64,000 nt of DNA from JAFAMS01 sp963715815 (GTDB taxonomy: Bacteria; Vulcanimicrobiota; Vulcanimicrobiia; Vulcanimicrobiales; Vulcanimicrobiaceae), in assembly GCA_963715815.1 (NCBI GenBank), contig OY970278.1, positions 2,790,001-2,854,000 on the forward strand, read 5' to 3'. Positions 42,550 to 53,513 of this stretch are shown here, piece by piece. The position numbers and the translations under genes are program-made. Every line of letters starts with the position of its first letter. The first letter of the stretch is position 1. Under the pieces are notes generated by a model. That model worked only from the letters and a program-made list of their open reading frames with translations, made no database searches and was not told where the DNA came from.

Positions 42550-44735
42550 CTAATAGACGACGGCGCAAAGAGCGGCAGCCGAGCTTCCGCTGCTAGGCTG
42601 AATGTCAGGCGTGAACAAAAATGTACCGTCCGGCCCGATCATAAACGGTATCGCGCCACGTTTGAGACCATCTGCACCGCTCTCGCAAACAGTCACAGCA
42701 GTCGGATCGACAAGAGCGGACGAGGTCATTCCCTTGAGCCCCTCCACGCCATTGTCGTTCAACGTCCAGAGCCAACCATCGGGACTGATCCCGACGCCAC
42801 CCACGTAATTCGAGAACGAGCCTGTCGACGTCGTCAACACGCCGCCGGTCGTGATCTTGTAAACGGGACCACCGCCGTTGACGTACATATTCGTACCGTC
42901 TGTACCACCACCATATTCCGGGGTGAATTGACCGGTTAGTGAGCGCGTGAAGGTCGCAATACATGGCGGCGGCCCGGAAGGCGTGCAGATTCCCGCAGAC
43001 GGCGTCGTACTTGCGTCGACCGCTAATGTGTCTAGGCTTCCATAAGAGTAGTTTGCGACGTAAAGGGAGCTGCCGAAAGCGAAGAGCGGCGAATTCTCAA
43101 GTTGACGGCCGCCTGTACCAGTACTAATTTGCGTCGCACCGGTGGGATCCGTAACGTTGGAAGCGGGATTCACTGATGCGCCGGGCGCGTAGCCAGCACC
43201 GAGATTCGGACTCACGAGGCCCGTTGTTGGATTAATGCGCCACAGGTCACCGTCTTTGTCCAGCACCCAAATGAAGCCGCCCATGCTCGCAATCGAATGC
43301 AACGACGGCGTCGCACCTGAGCAGCAGCCGGGGCCAGTTACCGCAGCGACCGTATACTCTGCAAAAACTCCCGTGCCGGGCGATATGGTCGCTCCGTTGG
43401 TGGGATTGATGACCGAGCTATTGATCGCAGCGACACCTACGTATTGCGTCGTGTCACGACCGTTGTGCTCAATGAACCAAATATTGCTGTCTGGGCCGAT
43501 GACCATCGCATTGATTCCGCCAGGAGAATCGCCCTCCAACAGAGCTGTCGCCGAAGAACCGTTGCTTGACGCGACGTTGATGGCCGAAGGCGTTCCATAG
43601 CCCGTGGTACTGCTGTACGCGACCTTGTACAGCGGCGTACCTCCCGAGGCCGTGGCAACATAGATATTCTTATTTGTGGAGTCGTAGACCATTGAGCCGG
43701 AAGGTCCGTAGCCCGAGAAGTTCACCGTACCGGCTGAAAAAATCGTCGGCGTAATCGACACGGTAATCGGTGCCGGTGTCGGCGATGCTCCCACAAACGA
43801 AGCACTGATCGCTACCGCACCACCAGGCGCGAATTTACCGTTGAAGAGCACGGCATAGCTATCACCAGAGGTCGAAAGCGTAACGCTCGAAGCTGAGGTT
43901 GCAAACGGGCATGGGGTCGCCGTCGTCGAGCCGTTCGGTATATAAACCAGACACGTTGCGCCGCTGCTTTCACTATCCGTGATCGTGACGGCTTGAATCG
44001 GTGTTCCGGCCGGAATTGGTGTGTTGCTTGGATTTGTAACAGCAACAGTACCGGCCGCAGAATACACGTACGGCGCGGAATTCGTTGGATAGCTCGGTGC
44101 AGCGACGCTCGGCTTTGCGATACCGTTCGGAACGATCGCGCCGATCGCGCCCAGCGTCGCAGTTCCGACAATCGCGCCCTTTTGCGTGAGCGCAATCGTA
44201 ATCGGCGTCGTGCTGCCCGGCTGCGTAATCGTCCCGTTCGCGTTCACTTGCACGATGACGACGTGCGCCCGAGAGTAAGAGACCCGTTCCGTTTTGGCCC
44301 GAGTACGCAAGCACGTAAAGATCCAGAATCCCGACCGGCAGCTTGAGCGAAATCGTGCACGTGTAGGTGCTGCCGCTCGCAAAGCACTCGCCCGCCGGCG
44401 GCGGATTCGTCGTCGTCGCCGTTACGTTCACCGTTGCCGCCGTCGTCACGTTGGCGGGCGGTGTTGCATTTGGAGCCGGCGTTGCCGAGGGATTGTCGCC
44501 GATGTAATCGATGACAATCGATTGCGTATTCGTGGGAATATATTGCGGATTACGCTTCGTCGACTGTGTTTGTGACGGCGTGCCGATCGTAACCGTAAAC
44601 GTTACGGGAACGCTTTGGCCGAGGCTCTGTTGCGAAGGCGCCCGGCACAAGTGATTTCCCGCCTCCGCCACACCCCGCAAAAATCCCGGCTGCAACGACG
44701 AGGCTTAGGGCATAACGGAAATACGGAAATCGCAT
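42550..44735 (-). pseudogene. Propeller lipoprotein, copy 4, best preserved
   Basis: About 725 residues from ATG 44735, with only two frame changes (near 44640 and 44275). Lipobox IFAGCGGGGKSLVPG, then a Thr/Pro-rich domain (VPVTFTVTIG, IVIDYIGDNPSATPAP, TYTCTISLKLPVGILDLYVL), a second beta domain (APYVYSAAGTVAVTNPSNTP, GATCLVYIPNGSTTATPCPF, SYAVLFNGKFAPGG), and a C-terminal beta-propeller of the virginiamycin-B-lyase/NHL style (NAMVIGPDSNIWFIEHNGRD, SIASMGGFIWVLDKDGDLWR, GGGTDGTNMYVNGGGPVYKI, IGPDGTFLFTP). No lyase catalytic residue can be asserted. It is probably a surface or outer-membrane binding protein. This copy is the reference for the others. Confidence 0.8.
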
Positions 44736-44739
44736 GCCC

Positions 44740-46881
44740 TTAGTACACAACTCCGCAAAGGACGGAGGTGAAGCCAGAGTTTGGAGATGTTCGGTGAGAA
44801 TACCAATGCTCCTTCGGGCCGATCATAAACGGAATCGAGCCACGCTTAAGACATCCGCCGGCGAGCCGCAAGCCGTAACTGCGGCGATCGACGACCGTGA
44901 GCACCCGATGTCAAGCCTTGTAGCCCTTCTACGCCGTTGTTGTTCAGCGTCCAAAACCAACCATCGGACGTCGCCAATGCCGCCGAGATATTCGAGTATG
45001 CGCACGACGATGTACTCAGTGCGCCGCCGTCGTATTTTAAACACGTGCCCGTATGGAATCAACCGCATAAATGTTCGTACCGTCGCTGCAGCCGCCTTAA
45101 AGGCGCCGTCAACTGACCGCCAAGAACGACATATGTCGCGATGCATGGCGGCGGGCCACCAGGCGAGCAGATTCCCGCGGAAGGCGACGTGCTCGTGTCG
45201 ACCGTCAAAAATCGAGACTCGTATTCTTGTTATCGAAGTAAAGGTCTGACCCAAAAGCGAAGAGTGAAGAATGCCTAAAGTACGGGACCGGGCGTCCCCG
45301 TGATCTGTTTCGCTCCGGTCGAATCTGTTGCGGTCGAACCAAGGTCTCCGGCGTCGTGCCAGATAGCCGGCGGCGAGATTCGGACTGACTAGGCCCGTTG
45401 TCGGATTGATCCGCCCAGATCGCCGTCCTTGTCCGACCCATATAAAGCCACCCATGCTGGCATGGTGTGCAACAGCGTCGTTGCGCGTACCATGTGCCCG
45501 CGGTCGCCGAAAACACATATTCCGCAAAAACGCCGGCGCCGGTTGATCGCGGCCCCCCCTGACGGATTAACGACCGCGCTGTGAAGAGCGGCAACCGCAA
45601 CGTACTGCGCGTTGTCACCACCGTCATGTTCAAGCATCCAAATATTGTTGTCCGGGCCGATCGTAAACGCATGTACGCCGCCTCCACTCCGGTTCGCCGA
45701 CAGCGCGGAACCCAACCCATTCAAGGATGTCACATTCACCGCCGAAGGCGCGCTATAAACCGTTCTGGCTGTAAGAACGGCGTACATCGGTGACTCGCGT
45801 TGCCATAGCGACGTATTGTGCTATTCACCGGATCGTAGACAGCGGCTCCTACGCCCCGCACCATTCGAAAACGGGTAAGAACCCGCCGAGAAAACTGTCG
45901 GTTTGATCGAGACCGTAATCGGTACCGGTACGTCGATGCGCCTACAAATCCGGCACTGATCGTATCGCACCAGCCGGCGCAAATTTACCGTTAAAGAGCA
46001 CCGCGTAGCTGTCGCCCGAGGTCGACAGCGTGATGCTCGACGCGGAGGTCGCAAACGGACAAGGGGTCGCAGTCGTCGCACCGTTCGGTATATAAACTAG
46101 GCACGATGCGCCACTCGCTCACTATCGGTGATCGTGACGGCTTGAGTCGGTGTTCCGGCCGGTATTGGTGTCTTGCTTGGATTTGAACGGCAACAGTTCC
46201 CGCAGCCGAGTACACGTATGGCGCAGAGTTCGTCGGATAGCTCGGCGCTGCGACTCCCGGTTTCGGTAAGCCGTTGGGAACGACCGCGGAACGAACCAAG
46301 TGAGGCCGCGCCGACAAGCATGCCCTTTTGCACGAGCGCAATCGAAATCGGCGTCGTGCTGCCCGGCTGCGTGATCGTCCCGTTCGCATTAACTTGAACG
46401 ATGACGGCGGCGCCTGAGAGTAGGAGGCCCGTTCCGTTTTGCCCTGAGTACGCAAGCACGTACAGATCCAAGATCCCGACCGGCAGCTTGAGCGAAATCG
46501 TGCACGTGTAGGTGCCGCCGTTCGCAAAGCACTCTCCTGCCGGCGGTGGATTCGTCGTCGTCGCCGTTACGTTTACGGTTGCGGCCGTCGTCACATTGGC
46601 GGGCGGGGTTGCACTGGGAGCCGGCGTTGCCGAGGGATTGTCACCGATGTAATCGATGACAATCGATTGCGTGTTCGTCGGAATAAATTGCGGGTTACGC
46701 TTCGTCGATTGTGTTTGCGATGCGTGCCGATCGTAACCGTAAAGGTTACGGGAACGTTTTGGCCCAGGCTCTGCTGCGAAGGCGCACCCGGCACGAGCGA
46801 TTTCCCGCCGCCACCGCACCCAGCGAAAATCCCAGCCGCGACAATCAGGCTTATGGCGTAACGGAAATACGGAAATCGCAT
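44740..46881 (-). pseudogene. Propeller lipoprotein, copy 3, many frame changes
   Basis: ATG 46881 begins MRFPYFRYAISLIVAAGIFAGC with the lipobox, then PSQQSLGQNVPVTFTVTIG. Pieces of the same domains follow in alternating frames (IVIDYIGDNPSATPAP, GILDLYVLAYSGQNGTGLLL, NIWMLEHDGGDNAQYVAVAA), ending in LCGVVY at 44740. At least eight single-base shifts are needed to match copy 4. It lies four bases upstream of copy 4. Confidence 0.75.
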
Positions 46882-46888
46882 TTTACCC

Positions 46889-49200
46889 CTAGTAGACGAC
46901 GGCGCAGAAGAACCGCGGTCGATGCGAGTGTTTGATCTTGAGTTGCTCGGCGAGAACAAGAACGTGCCGTCTGGCCCGACGATCAATCCCTGCGCACCGC
47001 GTTCGATATCCTCCGATAAAAAGACGAAGCACGTCGATGACGGCGGTCGGCGATACGGGTGAAGCACTGAACGTCATGCCCTGTAGCGCCGACACGCCCG
47101 AAGACAAGTCAACGTCCAAAGCCAACTGTCGGCCGAAAGCGCCAAGCCCTCCGTTATACGATGAGAATGCCTGCAGTAGACGTTGCCTAACGTCGATGGC
47201 GGAGTAATTTTCAAAACGAATTTGCCCGTGTTGCCGTTGATCACGTAAACGTTCGTTCCATCGGTCGTGGATACCATCATAATAGGGCTCGCCAACGGAG
47301 CCGCTACAACGCAGCGCAGTAAACGTCGCGATGCACTGGCGGAGGGCCACCTGGTGTGCAGATACCCCGTCGATGGGCGATGCACTCGTGTCGAACGCTC
47401 AGCGCATCGAAAAGGCTTGAGTCGATTACATCCGCAATATAGAGCGTGCCACCCAATGGGATTAGCGCATTGAAAAAAGACCTGCGACAGACGGCAGCAG
47501 TTACCGCTGCCCGGCGGAACAGATATAACCGTCGCACCCGTGGGATCCGTAAAAAGATTCGGCCCACAACTAGTAGAAGGACTAAAAAATGTACCGGGCA
47601 AATAGCCGATGGCGAGATTCGGATTGACCAGTCCGGTTGTCTGGGCGAATCGCCACAGAGATCGCCGTCCTTGTCGACGACCCAGATATAGCTACCCATA
47701 CTTGCAATGCGCCTTTAGCAAAGCCCTAGTGTTGCCACCATGTAATCGGGCAACATTCAAAACGTATTCTGCGAACACATCCGGTCCCGGGCGAGATGCT
47801 GAAAGCGCCGTTGGTCGGATTCAACGACGGCTGCTATTGATCGCCGCGACGGCAAAACGTACTGTATCGTCGTGTCATATCCGGTGTGCTCGATCATCCA
47901 GATGTTGTTGTCCGGGCCAACCACAATTGCGTTGACGCCGCCGATTGACGCGGCAGCAGCCGCTACCATTCAACTAATGAACTTGCCGGCGCTCCGTTGA
48001 CGGATGTGACATTGACGGCTGAAGGCGATGCCATAGCCCGTCGTCGAGCTATACGCGATTTTATATATCGGCGCCGATCGAATTACCCGTGCCAACGTAG
48101 ATGGTTCTTACCGGTCGAATCGTATGCGAGCGAGCCGATGGGGCCGTCGCCGGTCCCGAAGGCAACGTGACTGCAATTCCAACCGAGAAAATCGTCGGTG
48201 TGTATTGCGACTCGTTATCGGTGTCGGTACCGTCGAGCCGCCGGCGACCGATCCCGTAATCGAGATCGAAGCGGCCGGAGCGAAATTTACCGTTGAAGAG
48301 CACCGCATAACTGTCGCCCGATGTCGAAAGCGTTACGCTCGAAGCCGACGTCGCAAACGGGCACGGAGTCGCGGTTGTTGCGCCGTTCGGAAATGTAGAC
48401 GAGACACGATGCGCCGCTGCTTTCGTCATCGGTGATGGTTATGGATCAAAATCGGGGTGCCGGCCGGTATTGGTGTGTTGCTTGGATTTACCACGGCAAC
48501 AGTTTCGGCAGCCGTATAGATATACGGTGCGGTATTGGTCGGATAGTTTGGCGCGGCAGGCTCCCGCTTTTGGTAGACCGTTCGGAACGATTCGTTCTAA
48601 TTGCGCCGAGCGACGCAGTTCCGACTTGCACGCCTTTTTGCGATGAGTGCAATCGAAATCGGTGCCGTGCTGCCCGGCTGCGTAACTGTCCCATTCGCGT
48701 TGACTTGCGCGATCATCGACGTTGCCGCCCGAGAGCAAGAGGCCGGTCCCGTTTTGCCCCGCATACGCGAGCACGTACAGATCGATGACCCCAACCGGCA
48801 AATTTCAGCGAAATCGTGCACGTGTAGGTGCCGTTGCTCGCAAAGCACTCGCCCGCCGGCGGTGGATTCGTCGTCGTTGCCGTCACGTTCACGGTTGCGG
48901 CCGTCGTTACGTTGGCAGGCGGCGTCGCACCGGGAGCGGGCGTTGCCGAAGGATTGTCGCCGATATAGTCGATGACGATCGACTGCGTGTTGCTCGGAAT
49001 ATAATTGCGGGCTACGCTTCGTCGATTGTGTTTGCGATTGCGAGCCGATCGTGACCGTAAAGGTTACGGGAACGCTTTGGCCGAGGCTCTGTTGCGAAGA
49101 ACCCCCCGGCACGAGCGATTTTCCGCCGCCACCGCAACCAGCCGAAATTCCCAGCCGCAACAATGAGGCTTGCGGCGTAGCGGAAATACGGAAATTGCAT
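46889..49200 (-). pseudogene. Propeller lipoprotein, copy 2, many frame changes
   Basis: ATG 49200 begins MQFPYFRYAASLIVAAG, after which a shift hides the lipobox. The order of domains is the same as in copy 4, read from several frames (QSLGQSVPVTFTVTIGSQSQ, PVGVIDLYVLAYAGQNGTGL, IGGVNAIVVGPDNNIWMIEH, GSYIWVVDKDGDLCG), and it ends CAVVY at 46889. It is slightly longer than the others because of divergence in the propeller. Confidence 0.75.
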
Positions 49201-49207
49201 TTTTCCC

Positions 49208-51396
49208 CTAGTAGACGACGGCGCAGAGCAGGCGGTCGATGCGAGTGTTTCGTCTTGATTGCTCGGCGAGAACAACCACGTGCCATCCGGCCCGGCGATG
49301 AACGAAATTGCTCCGCGCCGAATATCGCTCTGACTACTCGGCAGGCCGTGACCGCGGCCGGCGAAACCAATGGAGCAGACGAACTGATGCCTTGCATCGC
49401 CTGCACACCGTGTTGTTTAGCGTCCAGATCCAGCCATCGGAAGTCGCCCAGGCCACCGTAGCAAACGAGAACGAACCGCGGAAGTCACCAATGTAGATGG
49501 CGGCGTATTTTGTAAACTGCGCCGCTAATACCGTTGAGCGCATAGTAACTCGTGCCATCGCTCGTCCACCGTAAGAATCGTTTGAAAGAGTCCCGAGAGC
49601 GACTGCGTGAACGTCGCAATGCAAGGTGGAGGTCCGGGCGTCGAGCATACGCCGGCCGAAGGTGACGCACTCGTGTCGAAGCTCAACGCATCAAAGCTGG
49701 TGTAGAAACTATTCGCGATGTACAACGTACCGTTCAACGGTATCAACGGTGTGAAGACGTCTCGCCGGGGCCGACCTGGCGTACCCCCGATCAGAGTCGC
49801 ACCGTCGGATCCGTCACTCGGTTCACTTCGTCGAAGATTGTCCCGGCAGATAGCCGGCTGCGAGATTTGGATTGACGAGTCCATTAGTCGGATTGAAGCG
49901 CCAGAGATCGCCCTCTTTATCGATGACCCAAATGAAGCCGCCCATGCTGGCGATGCCCTTCAACGTCGGACCGTCAGGACTGCAGCAGCCGCTCAAGCTG
50001 TTCAGGGTGTATTCTGCGAAGACGCCCGCGCCGGGCGAGATCGTCGCGCCGTTCGCGGATTTACGACGGCGCTATTGAATCGCGGCGACGGCGACATATT
50101 GGAGATTCCACGCTGATTTTGCTCGATCGAACCAGATGTTGCCGTCCGGTCCAAGGATCATTGGGTTGCCTCCGCCGATACTGCTACGCATTCCACGCAC
50201 TCAAGTGGCTGAGTTGAGGCGGGTGAACCGTTGACCGCGGTCACCGCAAGGCACGGCGTGCGTATCCAGTCGACGTGCTGTATGAAATCTTGTACAACGG
50301 TGTCGGGACTCCCCATGCCGACGTAGACGTTCTTCCCGGTCGGATCGTAAGCGATTGTCCTGAGGAAGCGCAGCAACCACTCAGGGAGACGGTTCCAGTC
50401 GAGAAGATCGTCGGTGTGATTGCTACGGTGATCGGCGTCGGTACCGTCGAGGCGCCGGCAACCGATCCCGTAATCGAAATCGAACCAGCCGGAGCGAATT
50501 TACCGTTGAAGAGCAACGCGTAGCTGTCGCCCGACGTCGAAAGCGTTACGCTCGAAGCCGAGGTCGCAAACGGGCACGGGTCGCCGTCGTCGCGCCGTTC
50601 GGAATGTAGACGAGACACGTCGCGCCGCTGCTTTCATTATCGGTGATGGTGACGGCTGGAATCGGCGTGCCGGCCGGTATTGGTGTCCCGCTTGGATTTG
50701 CAACGGCAACAGTTTCAGCAGCCGAATAGACGTACGGTGCGGAATTGGTCGGATAGCTTGGTGCAGCGACACTCGGCTTCGCGATGCCGTTGGGAACGAT
50801 CGCTCCGTTCGCACCCAGCGTCGCAGTTCCGACTTGCACGCCCTTTTGCACGAGCGCAATCGAAATCGGCGCCGTACCGCCCGGCTGCGTGACCGTTCCG
50901 TTCGCGTTGACTTGCGCGATAACGGCTTTGCCGCGAGTAAGAGGCCAGTTCCGTTTTGGCCCGCGTACGCAAGCACGTAAAGATCCAGAATCCCAACCGG
51001 CAATTTCAGCGAAATCGTGCACGTGTAGGTGCCGTTGCTCGCAAAGCACTCCCGCCGGCGGTGGATTCGTCGTCGTCGCCGTTACGTTCACGGTCGCGGC
51101 CGTCGTTACATTGGCAGGCGGCGTCGCACCGGGAGCGGGCGTTGCCGAAGGATTGTCACCGATGTAATCGATGACGATCGATTGCGTGTTGCTCGGAATA
51201 AATTGCGGGCTACGCTTCGTCGACTGTGTTTGCGACTGCGAGCCGATCGTAACCGTAAAGGTTACAGGAACTTTTTGGCCGAGCTCTGTTGAGAAGGCGC
51301 CCGGACAAGCGATTTCCCGCCCCCACTACATCCGGCGAAAACCGCAGTTGCAATGACGAGGCTTAGGGCAAGACTCCGAAACTCAGGAACCCGCAC
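49208..51396 (-). pseudogene. Propeller lipoprotein, copy 1, many frame changes
   Basis: GTG 51396 begins VRVPEFRSLALSLVIATAVF and the lipobox FAGCSGGGKSLV; its first residues differ from the other copies. The Thr/Pro domain, second beta domain (APYVYSAAETVAVANPSGTP, SYALLFNGKFAPAGSISITG) and propeller (GFIWVIDKEGDLWR-type text split between frames) follow, ending CAVVY at 49208. It overlaps the upstream small lipoprotein gene by 14 bases, so that gene and the array form one operon. Confidence 0.75.
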
Positions 51397-51835
51397 CGTG
51401 CTCTTTGCTACTAATCGGAATCGATGTCGGTGAGATAAATTGCACGGATGACGTATTCACGTTGATCGTCGCTGACGGACCCGAAAGCGTAGAACTAACG
51501 GCTATCGTGCAACCTGACGCTGTCGAAAGCGCTACGACGCTAAAGGTCCCGGCCGGACCAAGTGCCGTCGTCGCACTCGCCGAGCCCGTGACCGCAGCGA
51601 CGCCGTTACACCCGCCCGAAGGCGTTGCCGTGAACACCGTCGTGTTTGTCGACGTCGGCTGACTGACGGTTACCGTCATCGGCGTTCCCAGCTGCGCGAA
51701 ATTCAACGTAAGACTCGGCTGCGCCGATGTACCGGTCATACCGACGAGCACACTCGTGCTCGTCATGTAACTTGCCGAACCACCGCAGCCGGCAATTAGG
51801 GCCGCGGCAACAAAAATAAGCAGACCCAACCTCAT
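51383..51835 (-). CDS. Ser/Thr-rich lipoprotein at the head of the array
   Basis: 150 residues from ATG 51835. Lipobox AAALIAGC, then a domain of alternating strands (SLTLNFAQLGTPMTVTVSQP, NTTVFTATPSGGCNGVAAVT, GPAGTFSVVALSTASGCTIA) with the same plan as the lipoprotein at 34478. It is the first gene of the 14-kb minus-strand run that continues through five propeller lipoproteins to a TonB receptor. The 57 bases before the CaiB gene stop hold nothing recognisable. Confidence 0.78.
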   Translation of the reverse strand: MRLGLLIFVAAALIAGCGGSASYMTSTSVLVGMTGTSAQPSLTLNFAQLGTPMTVTVSQPTSTNTTVFTATPSGGCNGVAAVTGSASATTALGPAGTFSVVALSTASGCTIAVSSTLSGPSATINVNTSSVQFISPTSIPISSKEHGAGS

Positions 51836-51892
51836 GGTGCCGGTATACAGGAACGAGCACGCCCCTCCTTCTTCTAATGGATAAGGGAACGT

Positions 51893-53098
51893 TTAGATGA
51901 CGGCTTTGGACCGCAGGTCGGCAAGGCGTTCTTCGCTGAGTCCAAGCTCGCCGGCCAGGATCTCATGGGTATGCTCGCCCAGGACCGGTGGCGGAATCCG
52001 ATAGTCCGGGGGCGTCGCGGAAAGACGAACCGGATTTGCGATGACCGGGACGTCCTTGCCCGAGGCGTGACGCATCTTCTGAACCACGTCGCGCGCCTTG
52101 ATCTGCGGGTCTTGGAAGACGTCGCGCAGCGTATTGATCGGTCCGCCCCCGATCGATTGCTCTTCGAGCTTCTCGACCCACCATGCGGTCGGGTGCGCGC
52201 GCATCACCGTCTCGAGGGTCTCGGTCACGAACGCCCGATTCTTCACGCGAGCAGCGTTGGTGGAGAAACGCTCATCCTTTAAAAGATGTTCGACACCGAA
52301 TGCTTTGCAAAAACGCTCGAAGGTCGGGTCGTTGCCGATCGAAAGCATCACGTAGCCGTCAGCGGTCGGAAAGACTTGGTACGGGACGATATTGGGGTGC
52401 TGATTCCCGAGACGCGGCGGATTCTCGCCCGTCGCGAGATAGTTCATGGCTTGATTCGCGAGCCACGCGACGCTTGCATCGAGCATGCCGATGTCTACCT
52501 GCTGGCCTTCGCCCGTTGCATCACGATGTCGCAATGCAGCGAGAATGCCGATGCAGCCGTAGAGCCCGGCAAATAAATCCGCGACCGGAACGCCGACTTT
52601 TTGCGGCTCGCCCTCCGGCTCGCCGGTTACGCTCATGACGCCGCCCATGGCTTGAATCAAACTGTCGTAGCCCGGACGCGTCGCGTACGGGCCCGTTTGT
52701 CCGAATCCCGTGATCGAGCAGTAAATCAGCCGCGGAAAGCGGCTCTTTAGTTGATCGTAGCCCAGGCCATAGCGTTCGAGTCCACCGACTTTGAAATTCT
52801 CGACCAAGACGTCGCACGTCGCGAGCAGCTGCAGCGCGATCTCTTGCCCTTCGGGTTTTGCGATGTCGAGCGTGAGCGAACGCTTGTTGCGATTGACGCC
52901 GACGAAGTACGCGCTTTCTTTCGTCCCCTCGATGTACGGCGGCGCGAAGCCGCGCGTGTCGTCGCCGGATCCGGGTTTCTCGATTTTGATGACATCGGCG
53001 CCAAGATCGCCGAGCATCTGCGCACAGGTTGGGCCCGCGAGCACGCGCGTCAAATCAAAGACGCGCAGCCCCTTAAGTGGTCCTGAAGGTTCAGTCAT
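51893..53098 (-). CDS. CaiB/BaiF family CoA-transferase
   Basis: 401 residues, the standard length of class III CoA-transferases. Segments: LKGLRVFDLTRVLAGPTCAQ, LGDLGADVIKIEKPGSGDDT, FVGVNRNKRSLTLDIAKPEG, DVLVENFKVGGLERYGLGYD, YCSITGFGQTGP, and GVPVADLFAGLYGCIGILAA, which holds the catalytic Asp that forms the acyl-anhydride. The protein ends with VLGEHTHEILAGELGLSEER. It moves CoA between carboxylic acids; the substrate is not predictable. It is on the leu-operon strand but separated from leuD by 415 bases with repeats and a terminator. Confidence 0.94.
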   Translation of the reverse strand: MTEPSGPLKGLRVFDLTRVLAGPTCAQMLGDLGADVIKIEKPGSGDDTRGFAPPYIEGTKESAYFVGVNRNKRSLTLDIAKPEGQEIALQLLATCDVLVENFKVGGLERYGLGYDQLKSRFPRLIYCSITGFGQTGPYATRPGYDSLIQAMGGVMSVTGEPEGEPQKVGVPVADLFAGLYGCIGILAALRHRDATGEGQQVDIGMLDASVAWLANQAMNYLATGENPPRLGNQHPNIVPYQVFPTADGYVMLSIGNDPTFERFCKAFGVEHLLKDERFSTNAARVKNRAFVTETLETVMRAHPTAWWVEKLEEQSIGGGPINTLRDVFQDPQIKARDVVQKMRHASGKDVPVIANPVRLSATPPDYRIPPPVLGEHTHEILAGELGLSEERLADLRSKAVI

Positions 53099-53108
53099 TG
53101 GCGAGGCA

Positions 53109-53193
53109 CGATTACTTGGCGCACGTTCGATTTCCGCTTACCGATGGGCACGATCACCTAGCGCACGTTCTATTTGCGCTTACCGACGTGGCA
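53109..53193. repeat. Tandem direct repeat, 42-bp unit, two copies
   Basis: Copy 1 at 53109-53150 and copy 2 at 53151-53193 share CGATyACyTrGCGCACGTTC followed by ATTTsCGCTTACCGA, with few mismatches. They sit just upstream of the CaiB start (53098), so they could be protein-binding sites or a slippage product. Confidence 0.6.
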
Positions 53194-53233
53194 CCGCGCA
53201 AAGGCCGCCGCATAATGCACTATTCCGCCAATT

Positions 53234-53419
53234 GTCATCCCGAGCGTAGGGCCCCGCAGTGGCCCGAAGTCAGGGACCATCCGATCTTCGGGCCGCGCTA
53301 CGATCTTCAAAGGCTGCGGGCACGATCGTGCCCGCGACCTTTATTGTTGTTTCGCAGCCAGCGTCATTGGAACGGTCCCTCGACTTCGCGCCGCTGCGCG
53401 ATGCTACGCTCGGGATGAC
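53234..53419. repeat. Inverted-repeat element (GTCATCCCGAGCG type)
   Basis: Arms of about 46 bases, 53234-53280 and 53373-53419, are near reverse complements: GTCATCCCGAGCGTAG at one end, CTACGCTCGGGATGAC at the other. Between them is a 20-base perfect palindrome. Related single-arm text recurs at 57902-57925. Such GTCATCCCGAGCGAAG elements are known as dispersed intergenic repeats in many bacterial genomes. Confidence 0.7.
53309..53342. terminator. Probable bidirectional terminator after leuD
   Basis: Palindrome GCGGGCACGATCGTGCCCGC (53316-53335) flanked by AAAGG and CCTTT, so the full stem is about 15 bp with A/T-rich outer arms. It stands 170 bases beyond the leuD stop on the minus strand and before the CaiB gene. 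Confidence 0.55.
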
Positions 53420-53513
53420 AGCAAGGTGATTCACGCCTAGAGGCGGCCCTTTGCGCGAAATCGACTGCCTATTGCAATCGTACGTGCGCCAGGTCATCGT
53501 GACAGTGCAACCC

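Larger units (their letters stand above)
40743..51396 (-). repeat. Tandem array of five paralogous propeller-lipoprotein genes
   Basis: Units of about 1.7-2.3 kb repeat at 49208-51396, 46889-49200, 44740-46881, 42550-44735 and 40743-42487, with 4-62 bases between. The first four share almost the same N-terminal text (FRYA..LIVAAGIFAGCGGGGKSLV), the same mid-domain and the same AVVY ending; the fifth is more diverged. Many single-base frame changes are present in every unit, most in homopolymers. Confidence 0.9.

Noticed and set aside
40743..51396. The tandem repeats as a CRISPR array or transposon
   Set aside because: Units are about 2 kb, coding, with lipoboxes and propeller domains; there are no short spaced repeats, terminal repeats or transposase.
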